This document shows positions 23,601 to 35,600 of a stretch of 64,000 bases of DNA, piece by piece (the stretch's first letter is position 1; the number at the start of each line of letters is the position of its first letter). The translations under genes and the position numbers were made by a program. The DNA is taken from assembly GCA_013400115.1 (NCBI GenBank), contig VXBP01007107.1:806001-870000 (forward strand), given 5' to 3'. The DNA comes from Rhinopomastus cyanomelas (lineage: Eukaryota > Chordata > Aves > Bucerotiformes > Rhinopomastidae). Below the pieces are notes generated by a model that saw only the letters and a list, made by a program, of their open reading frames with translations, was not told where the DNA came from and ran no database searches.

Positions 23601-26600
23601 TCTCAGGCATAAAAGTAACTTGAGACTCTTCCCTTGGAACAGACTTCAGACAGGACACCCCAGGGTTTCACCAAACTTGTGGAACAGTTCAAACATGCTA
23701 GACATTTCCAATGGAAGAAGTTCTTTACAAAGCCCTTTATTACTCCCTTACAGAGACACTCACAAGAGTGTGAAACATCAGACAGTGCAGGCAATCGTGA
23801 TACCAACTGTGATGAAGCCACTATTACAAGTAATACCATGTGGCATCCATATAGATAGCATACATGCCTGCCAGGCTAGTGGCTCATTCTGACTAGCACA
23901 AGTTCAGGCTTTCACTGGCAGAACTAAAGAGCCAAGTGTGGAAATTTATGTTTTTTTTAAACGCAGTTACCTGAACATTGCCATAATCTGTGTGAAGATG
24001 GCACTGTAATTTCTCTAGTAACTCAGACCCATCAGAGAGAAACTGTTCTCTCTTCCTTGGCAGACTATCCAGCCTACATCAGGACATTAAATGACTTGGT
24101 GCAAGGCAGAAATAGGCTTTGGCCTACAGTATTGCTGCATTCTATAGTAAATAACTATTTTTAATACAAAAAACTGCATTCTCATTCTCTAAGGGATTAA
24201 CTTCCAAGCACTCAGATATTGTGTCTGATAAAAATCAGCATAGTACTGAAGATTACATAAAAAACACAGGTATATATCAAAGGAAAATAACTTTAATTAA
24301 ACATGGATTACACTGTGTTAAGCAACATTCAGGTTCACAGCCTGGAGTAAATGATCTCCAAAGATGCTTCCTATAAGACCACTTACAATAATAAAACAAA
24401 CAACAAAAAAACCCCTCAGCCCCAAACGAAAACTAAGTGACTTCTAACATGGCATGCTGACAACTCCATTAACCCTTTCCTCCTCTAAGCTATAATGGGT
24501 AAACAGAAATGCAGGGAAATAAAAGAGCATTAAATTTCAACAGCTGTACTATGCAAAAAGTGAACCACTCCCATACATGTTTCTACTGGTATCAGTGCAC
24601 TGGAGAAAAATTGTTTCAGCTTATGTAAAATGGAAGATTAAACTAATCCTTTTGATATTTTTAATAGTTGTAACACTAACTTCTTTCTTGGTATGTCGCC
24701 ATGCACCTTTACTATAAAAATAAACTCAGTTTCTTCATACACAGTTTTCAAATTCAGGACAAGAGGCTTCATCAGCAAAACTACAGACAGCTTTCACAGA
24801 TTTGTCCAGTTAAACAAGAAACATCATGAGTAAGAACAACAATGGAGGTCTCTGAAGTGAGTTTAAGTTAGTCAACTGTTTTGCAAAGAAATCATTCATC
24901 TTATGTTTAAATACCTATCTGAAAATTGTTGGCTGAGTTACACACTAAACAAGTACATTATTTCACAGAATCACAGAACATCAGGGATTGGAAGGGTCCT
25001 CGAAAGATCATCCAGTCCAATCCCCCTGACACAGCAGGATCACCTAGACCAAACTGCACAGGAACACATCCAGGTGGGTTTTAAACATCTCCAGAGAAAG
25101 AGACTCTACAATCCCCTGGGCAGCCCGTTCCAGTGCTGTGTTCCTTCTCATATTGATGTGGAACCTCCTCTATTCCAGCTTACACCCATTGCCCCTTCTA
25201 TCACTAGATGACATTGAGAAGAGCCCTGCTCCATCCTCCTGACACCCACCCTTCACATATTTATAAACATTAATGAGGTCACCCCTCAGTCTCCTTTTCT
25301 CCAAGCTAAAGAAACCCAGCTTCCTCAGCCTTTCCTCATACGGGGGATGTTCTACTCCATCATCTTCGTGGCTCTGCACTGGACTCTCTCCAGCAGTTCT
25401 GTCTCTCTCTTGAACTGTTTTCCAAAGCAGACTAAGACCTATCTGACATTTAAATAAAGCAGAGAATTTGCAAAATGGAAATGCATTCCAATACTTAAAA
25501 CATCTTTAAGTTCTCCTGAAAACTCCTATTTGCTAGTTGAGTTCTGAGTACCTGAGTAAGGCCACAACACAGCAAAGAGCATATTTGTTCTCATCCCCTG
25601 TCTTTTCTTCTCCATCTCAACCCCAGCAGAGTCACATATTTAACTACAATTTAATACTTCTGCTGCTACAACAATTTTCCTCTTTTCTTCCATGTTTTTT
25701 CTAGCCCAAAAGGAAACACATGCACTATATCTCCAAGTCACAGGAGATCAGACATGTGATCAACCACCTTGACCTACTTACAATCTTTACAAAAAAAATA
25801 AAACCAACGCATCATTCATACCATCAACACCGTCTTGGAGGAATCCCCAGGATATCGAAGACTGAAGACAACCAGAGATCCCAGAAAGCAAAAGAAGGTA
25901 AGAGTGGCAACATTTCTAATATCTAGCAAAGACTCCACAAGAGGAATAGTTCCCATTGTCCAGTCACAGCATAATTCTGAGGGGTTCAGAAGCAGCCAAG
26001 CATTTACAGGGAGGAGGTAGTTGAAAGTCAGCTGTCTTGCCGGAGATGGACTAACAGCAGCTGGATTATCAAATCTAGAGCACACAAAAGGAGAGAAAAA
26101 AAGAGCATATAATAAAAAAAAAAGATATGGTCTTGATCCACTTTGTGCTCAGAAACTAACAGACATTAGATTCACAGCTAGAACCACCAATTCAGACTTT
26201 GCAATACCTTTATCTTACTGCATTAATGAGGCATGTAACCTGTGAACTATGCACAGTGATTCACTGTAGTGCGAAATAGTTTCCTCCAAATTTATGAAAC
26301 TGGTTTGCAATATAATCAACCTAAGATTGAAGAAACAGAGTAATTTACACCTAAAGGTGGGTTCAGTAGAGCTTGTTCAAGTTTTTAATATTTTGTCTCA
26401 TTTTTTAGGGAAGATATTAGATTCTTGTATTTCTGCATTACTCACACACTTTTAAAAATAAATCAGTTCTGCAGTTCTTAAATTAGTCAGATACAGTTAC
26501 ACCCAAGCACTGTAAGTGAAACATGATTTCTGCACAGAACATACCTAGAGCAAAAAAAAAAATATATGTAGTAGAAAAAAAACTTAAGAAATTTGCTGTA

Positions 26601-29600
26601 TTCAAACAAGGTTAAAACACATGGCAAATAAAAACCACTACAGTAACAAAACATTTAAATTCTGAATTACTATGATTGTAAGTTTTTAAAAATAAATGCC
26701 TGCTCAGATACCTCAACATTTTGAACATTTTTGTCAACTGGTACTGAAAGATACCATTTATCAAATTCACAAAAGAATTAATGTTGTACCGTAACTGTTT
26801 ACCAACATTAAATTAACAAATACTTAAATTGGTGTGGTTTTGATTCAGATTTCAATTAAGCCAGATCTTATTTATCATTGTCTGTAAATAGGAGACACTG
26901 AACTATTACCTTGTAAACACTGGAAGTTGAGACTGGATAACCTGGACTCTGATAACTACAAGCAGCAGTGTACTGAACATAAGGACTATGAGCTTCAGTA
27001 GTGTTTGGAGCATAGAGAAAGGAATACTGCCCTTCCCTCGAAGAATCTGTACAGCTGTGTCCAACAACACTGGCAAGGTGTACTGTGCAGAAAAAAAAAG
27101 TATTTACAATCAGATCAGGTACCATATTCAAAGACTTTAAACCAAGTATGACCATGAAATAAACTTTGAAGAAATCATTATTTTTAGAATTATCAGCCTC
27201 TCTGAAAACTTCCATGATATAAACAAAATTTTTCCAGAGCAGCAGAAATGCTTTTCATTTCTTGATTATGCTTTTAGAACAGTAACCTATCTCTCCCTGC
27301 ACCATGAACATTATGTTCCTGCACAGTTCCCCAATACATACACCAATTCTTTCCCCATGTACTGCTTTCTCCATGTCTTCATGCCCTGTGCTGGGGATGA
27401 TTTATTGCTTCACCTATACTGCTTGGGTGAACTACAGCTATTGATAGGTGTCAGAGAATCACAGAATGACTTAGGTTGGAATGGACCTCAGAGATTATCT
27501 AGTTCCTCTGCCATGGCAGGGACACATCTCACTAGACCAGGTTGCCCAGAACGTCATCCAACTTGGCCTTGAACACTTCCAGAGAGAGTGCATCCACAAC
27601 CCCCACAAGCAACCTGTTCCAGTGTCTCATCACCCTCATAGTGAGGAATTCCTTCCTAAAATCAAATCTAAATCTACTCTCAGTTTTAAACTATTCCCTC
27701 TTGTCCTGTCACTAGATTCTCTCATAAAAAAGCCTTATTCAGCTTTCCTGTAGGCCCTCTTCAGGTACTGGAAAGCTGTTACATAATACCCCTGGGACCT
27801 TCTCCAGGCTCCAATTCCCTCAGTCTGTCCTCACAGGAGAGGCGCTCCAGCCTGTGATCATCACTGTGGCGCTCCTCGGGCTTGCTCCAACAGTTCCACA
27901 TCCTTATATTGATTGGTGAGACCAGAATTGGACATAGTACTCCAGGAGGTCTCACAAGAGTAAAGTACAGTGGGGGAGTCACCTACTTGCTGGTGATACT
28001 ACTTTTGATACAGCCCTGGATATGGTTGGCCTTCTGGGTTGCACTCACACATTAGCAACTGATGCTCATCTACCAACTGCCCCAAGTCTTTCTCCTCAGG
28101 GTTGCTTCTAACTCATTCACCACCGAGTATTTATTTGTGCTTGGGGCTACCCCAACCTAGACAAAGGATTGTGCACTTGGACTTGCTGAACCTGACAGTT
28201 TCCACAGGCCAAGTTCTCAGACCTGTTAGTCCCTGTGGATGACTACTGTTCCCTTCAGCATGGTGCTCACACCACATAGCTTGAAGTCTTTAGCAAACCT
28301 TCTGAGTGTACACTCAGTTACACTGCCTATGTTGTTGACAAATGTTAAAAAGCATGAGACCCCTGAGGAACATCACTTGTAATTGATATCCACTTGGACA
28401 TCGAGCTGTTGATCACATCTCTTCGAGAGTGAGCATCCAGCCAATTCCTTATCCACCAAGTAGTCCACCTGCCAAGCCATGCTCTCAGTTCATGCTATGC
28501 CTGTGCCTCAGATGCAGGTGTAGTTTGAATTGTATTTTCTACTCAGCAAACTTCAGAAACTTGAAGTAGCATGAAATTGAGGATGAGATCAAAAGTTATT
28601 ACAAGAAAGGAAAAGTGGATTGAAAAGTATGGTCACATACTGGCGATTTCCTTAGAAATCCAGTTTTTCACTACACATACGAAAGCCACAGTTGCAAACA
28701 AACATTTCTATATGCACAAAGAACTGTGATTTGGGGACTTTGGCCTTGAATATGTATCCCCAAGACAGATGTTTTTACTGGTGCAGTTTTTGCAAAATAT
28801 TCCTTCAAGTAATTAAGAAACAGTAAACTAAACGATTTTCTTAGAATATGCAATTCTACATTTTAAAATTGCATATGGCTTGACTATTAAAAAGCCAATT
28901 ATTTCACTGAACAAACATCTTTCTCCAAACAAAAAAAGTTAACTTCGCAATGCTTAAGATGAAACCTATCAAGATAGAAACTAAATGCATACTTAGAACA
29001 ATAAATGCCCTGACAATCTCACTGACTCTAATAAGACGCCTCGAAAAAGTCTGGTTACTCATCAGAATGTCATTAAGTGCACTTGTTTAAAATATGGTCT
29101 CTATTTTTGCTATAGGAAACAAAGGAAACAAAGAAAATTCCCCATCTTTACATACTTCAGGCTTTATTCAAGCCTGTTACAAGACAGTCTGCAAACCTCA
29201 GAGAAGTAAAATCATAGATTTCCATTAAAACATGTCAATTCTTTATTGACTACTATTTGGAAATATGTATGGCATACAAAGGACATCTTAGATGTCACTG
29301 GACTATCTCACCATGAACCTTGCATGTAAAACATTAGATGAATGAAAAAAATATTAAAACATCTAAAGCACCTATAATTTGCCTAAACTCACAAAAATTG
29401 GGGCAAAAATATGACAGTTTGAAATACTTAATGTCTCAATACAGAATTCCTGAGAAAAAACCAGATTTATTTTTTAACAGCTTACCCCTTGTGCAATAAA
29501 TACTTCATACACACAGCATATCCCCACCACTGTTATCCCTTGTTCTTTACAGAGTGTTGCAACAGCTACTAGGAATACAGTCACAGCAATTGGAGTCCAC

Positions 29601-32600
29601 ACTACAAATAAAGAAGACAGTATTGAAAACGTTCTTACAACAAAAGCAAACATTTAATACAGCAAATTAATCTAAAAACTGAAGGCTTTTGCTTTTCATG
29701 TTTGACCTTGCAATATTCTATAAACTTACTTACTAATGAATTTGTTAAAGGGAATATTACCAGTTTTACTTTACACAAAATAACATAGATGTATGATTCA
29801 AAACTCCTCCCTTCAACTGAAAGAACAAATAAAAGGCAAAAGACTGATCTATGACAGAAAAGCAACCCCCTCAATCTTTCCTAATTCATCAGAATGCTTT
29901 TTCACAATCAATGGTTTGCAGGGAGTCATGAATTTTCACAAGGTTAATTTGACTTTGGAAGAGAGGCAAACCTACATATCCACTGAGATTCTGCCACTTA
30001 CCTGTGACCATCTCAGGCACCTCAGCATACCTCTATTTGCTTACACTAATAGAAGTCAGTGCCAGAGTCTCCTACTCTAAGTGGTATAACTGAAAAAAAC
30101 GTTTTAAGTTTTGAGGACCAAAAAATTAAATGAAAAGGCTATTTAAAATAGTATTATTACACAGATTACACAGGTATCTTGGTGCTGAAGGCTTATTTTT
30201 TTTTTTACACCCTTGCTGAAGAGCCAGTTGTCCTGGTTTGGTTGGGATGGAGCTAGTTTTCTTCCCAGTAGCTGTCTGAATACTGTGATTTGGATTTTGA
30301 ATGAAATAATTTTGATAACACACTGATGTTTTCAATGTCAGTAGCGTTTGCATTAACTCAAGGACTTTTTGGCTTGTCATACTGCCCTGCTCACAAGTCA
30401 GTCAGAGGGCACAAGAAGCTGGGAGGGGACACAGTCAGGACAGCTGACCCACACCAGCCAAAGGGATATTCCATGACCTATGACATCAAGCTGAGTATAT
30501 ATAACCTGGGGGGAAAACTAGCTGGGGGTCAATGCTCAGGAACTACATGGGCATCTGTCAACAAGTGGTGAGCAGTTGCACTGTGCATTGCTTGCTTTGC
30601 ATTTGCCAGTTCTTTCATTATTACTATTATCACCATTACTATTTACTTCTTTTTCTGTCATATTAAAATCTTTATTTCAATCCATGACTTTCACTTTTTT
30701 CCCAATTCTCCCCCCTGTCTCACTAGGGGAAGGAGTGTGTGAGCAGTTGCATGGTGCTTCACTGCTGGCTGGGGTTAAACCATGACAGCAATACACACAT
30801 CTTAAGATCATCTTAAGAGTTCTATCAGTGATAGGGAAATTCAGTTATGCATATATTTATCAATCATTTACCTATGCTATTATCTGGCCCTTTAGATTTT
30901 GTATATGACAAAAAAGCAGCCAGAAAAAAGATAGATGATAGAAGCTCTGCTCTGCCCACAACTCCAGTCACCTGAAAAAGAAAAAACCAAAATTATTCTT
31001 CCAGTGGTAATAATATAGTGCATGACTGATATCCCATTACAATATGCAAAATCAAGACCTATAAATCTGGTAAAAAAGGCTGCTCTCAGTTCAATCAGTA
31101 CTAAATTCAAGAACAGGATGATACTGTGGCTTGTGTCGCTGAGCGTCAGCATTAACGAGACCACTGAGAAATGTTAGTAATATCAGCCACAAATAGCATT
31201 TGAGACAGAATTTCAGCATGATAACAACTGCCATCAGCATAATACTTGTAAGAAGCTCGTTTTCATCAAGAGGAACTTGCAGTGAAAACTGACAAAGACT
31301 GCTGTACACATATGCCCAGTAGACAGTGGCATACAGAAACTATGACTGCTATTTTCATAGAATCATAGAATATATTGTGCTCCTGACTGATCAGATCTGA
31401 ACCTGAAAGAATTCTCTTGGCTGGTTCTACAGTAGCGCTCTCAGGTTTGAGTTGCAAATAAGCTCAGGCTTTATTAGAGATCTGGCAATTTTCCAGGTAA
31501 CAATTTGTTTGGCTGTGCTAAAATTGCAGGCAATGCCCTCTCTTTGGTAATGCAACAGAGAGGAGTGCATTTTAATGAAAATTTAGAGAAGTACTAAAAT
31601 ACATAGGGCAGAATATTGTTTTGGAATTCCCAATAAAACACAGATCAATCTCCATTTTAAGAGCTGTTTTTGAAAAACACTGACATGCAATCAACAACCA
31701 CAGATGGAAGAATAAGTCACTATGTTGGATGGCTACTGCTGTAGCCACTGTTCTAACCACAATAACATTTAGGACTGCTTTTCTTCCTTATTTGTTCTTT
31801 TCTGTAATGACTCTGCATTCGACTTTTTGCAAGTAAGCTGGCTGGAAACCAGCATGCTATTCCAAGACAGGGAGTCATTTTTAGCTATGGAAACTTCATA
31901 GTTCACTATTTAATTATGATGATGCTGAAAAGTGACTTTAAAACATCCGGACCCTGATAGAAGTTTTCATTACTAGTTACATTCTTGGTCAAGCATGGGT
32001 GATTCAGCAAAGCATAAAAGAAGAAAGTAACTCAATATCCAAGGTCACAGCCTAAGAAAAAGTATTCACATCTGAATGTGAAATCATGCTCTGATGCTTC
32101 CGTTGGAAGCAGCGTACAGTTACCACAGGACTCAGTGAATCATGCACAGACAAATTTGTGCTGTATGATACAGATAGAACATTAGAGTCCATGTTAAAAT
32201 TTTGAATAGCATATAGGTGTTTGTTCCCCAAATGTCTTAACATGTTTCAAGGATTTGTGGTCTGGATTTCAAACTTGTCCAGCTTTAAGACAAAAATTAA
32301 AAAGTGCTTTGACTGTAGACCAGCTGAAAGAAATCAGTAGTAAAGCAAGAGTGCTGGTATGCCTCCACAGCTTCCTGCCAACAAAAGAGAGATTCTATTT
32401 CTGAGTACAAAGGTAACTTGTAAGAGAAATTTCCAGCATTCACAAGGTTAGTTGACACCTGTAACTGTGAAGGTGGTCAGCATGTGTCTGACCAGAACAG
32501 CAGCAAAGTAACTGGAAAGACTGAACTGGAATTGCAAAGACAAGGACAAATGAAACTATGATGCTATTATTCAACCCATTTCCTCAATAATTCATCCTTA

Positions 32601-35600
32601 GAAAATGATGCATTACTGCCACAAGAGTCCAGCTTCTCTCTGAAGTCAAGCAGAACATTACTTTCTATTTATCCTGCTCCGCTAACTTTTCCAGGAAAAA
32701 AATCCATTTATCATAAGATAGGTAAAGGCTTGAAATGTTTATGTATTGAATGTGCTGTTTCAAATTTTTGTGCAGGGGATTACTATGTAGATTACTTTGA
32801 AGAAACTGAAATCAGATACACTTCAATTATTAAAGATACAAAGGTGCTATCACATGATATAAAAAGTGGGAATGGGACTTGATTTGAAGTTTTAACTGAA
32901 GTCTGAAAAAGTTAGTCTGCACTCAAGTTTCCAAGAAGCAAATACAGCTAATTGTGACCTTCTCTTTTCCAAGTATGTAAACTTCCAGCTGTATTGTCTT
33001 TTATCTGTATACAGAGATCTCAACTGCCAACCCTAAGAACTCTTTCTGGGTTGGCACATTAGGCAGAATTCTCAAAGCGAGTACTTGAAAGGATAAAACA
33101 CAATATTTCTCAAAAGCAGAAAGCTTAAACAGAAAAAGCTGGGGGGAGGAGCAGGAAGAAAGCCCCTTAGATGCTTCTTCACCGAGTCCATAAGTAAAAC
33201 AGCTGGTGAATTCAATTACAATTTGGCTTAGACTGCAGCGTCTCTAAGTGGTGCTAACTTAAGTTCAGCACGAAGTTCTACAGTAGTCTTGAAGTGCCCT
33301 CCTGTGGCTGATGTCAGGGATGCCAGAAATTAACAAATCCCCTCGCAGCTGTACTTCACTTTGTAATACATTGCCTTACAGAATCAGCTTTCATTACATC
33401 ATGTTTTGTAGGATATATCATAGAACCATTTAGGTTGGAAAAGACTCTTGAGATCATCAAGTCCAACCAATAACTCTACCAAGTCCACTAAACCACATCT
33501 CTAAACACCAGGCCTGTTTGTATGATACTTACTGCTCTTACACAGTATTAAAAGCAACTGCTACCTCATATGGAACCTGACGTATCAAGCCTCATAAAGA
33601 ATAACCATATCTGGATTGAGTGTGATAAATTACGCGGGACGAGGGAAGCCATGAACCACTACTGCAGTCACTAGCATGGTTTTTCAAAGAAACAGAAAAA
33701 TTATTTTTAACCGATATTTTACCCAGAATTTTTTTGGAATTTGTGCACTTCCGCACAAAAGCAAACAAAGAATGTTTAGGTGTTAAATTCTGCATTTTTA
33801 AACGTGCCACTAACTAATTAATATGTCTATCGAGGACAAATAGCTCAAATAGCAACAAATTATAAACACCATGAATTCATTCTGCATGGAATACTCCACC
33901 ATATTGCAAAGGGCTGAGTAAGTACAAGAAAAATCACACACTTTTTGGAGCTACAAAATACAAACTTCCTGAAATTTAAGGTTAATCTTTATTTAACAAA
34001 TTAAGCACCTACCGCTTCAGTATGTATCGGGTGCACTGCAAACAGCAAGGATGCCACTATGCTGCTCCTGCTGTCCAGGAAAAGCTTACAGACCTTGAGG
34101 AAGACTATACAAACCACCACATGAAAGACCAGGTTTAGGAAGTGGTAAGAAACTGCATTTAACTCACTGAACAAGTAGTTTAAGCGAAATGTAAGAACTG
34201 TAAGGGGACGGTAAGATTTATGACTCCTCTCCTAGAAGAAAATAAATACATCAGTCAGTCACCAGCAACTTACAACCTTAAAACCTGCACAATATCTACA
34301 AATTTATGCATACATGATTTCCTCATCTATTCTCAAGCATCTGCCTTCAAAATTGAGAACTGAAAGTAAGTAACACTGAAAAAAAAACCTGGAAAAATTT
34401 TACTTAACATTAAACGGGGAATGTAATAATTTTTTTCTATTCCTAGATAATTTTAATGTATAATTCAAATATTTTGATTACTCTATTTTATGGTTTAAGA
34501 TCAGTATTTTATAAAACAAAACTCTGGAGCTCTCGGATAAATGTATTATCTACATATTTTTTGTACGTTTATGTTGCTAGGTATTACATCCATAAGTCAT
34601 TTGAAAAAATGCACTTAAAACCATCTTCCTGTAACAACACATATTTGTCAACCCACAACCTGTTTGTACTTTGATGAACAGCTTCACAAAACAAATGAAA
34701 AAATCTACAAAAAAAAAATTAAGGCAGGGCAGAGAGAGGGAGAGACATGGACACATGAAAATAGATCAGATGTGCAGAGAGATAAAAGACAAGATAGGCA
34801 AAAATATTTTAAAAGCCATGAATGATTAAGTAATTCTTACTTCATACAGTTAAAATTCACCAAATTTTCAGTTGGTTTTAAGTGCCAGACTAACTAAAGC
34901 TGAATGAGATGGTTTTAGGTTTGAGTAAAAACACATTGAAAAATAGTACTTAAAGTTTCACTGGAAGGAGTTTAGGAACCTGCCTACTCTCAGTGGCGAC
35001 AGGACTAGATGGCATCTGAAAGAGTCTGGAAGCTCTCATTACAGGTTTATATAGAATTTATATATCAAAGTCTATTTGTGGAACTAGTAATTACTTTTTT
35101 GTAAAGTAATAACTACTTTAATAATAATAATTATTAATAATAAGTATGTTATAGAGAAAAGATTACAAGGCAGAATGTCTTCACAGGCAAAAAAGCCTAC
35201 AACCTGCAGAATTTTTGTTCATTTGCACAGCAAAGGAACCATGTCCAATTTTCTAAACTATATGTAAATCCTTTGGTCACCATTTACAAAGTTTATCAAC
35301 AAGTGCAGATTTGCAGATAAAACACAGCCACTCTACCTATTTACTCAAATAAATTTAATGGGTTTAATACCCATTCTTTAACTCCGAGCTTTGTTCTTTA
35401 CGAGCGCTATCTTTCCTTCCAGACTTCACTCAGAAAAAAAAAAATACCTCCTTATGTCAATGTCTAGCTGCTTTTGCAGGAGGTGCAGAGAAAATGGTCA
35501 GAATTTTCCAACTTTAATACTGGAATTACATAACACGTAGCCTCTGAAGTGTGATATGACTTCTCATATCACTGAACAAAGGAAGAGAAGTGACATCTGC

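Noticed and set aside
26868..27215. 115-codon minus-strand frame over TMTC3 exon 6
   Set aside because: Wrong frame. The TMTC3 frame through 27082-26910 reads YTLPVLLDTAV and splices cleanly on both sides.
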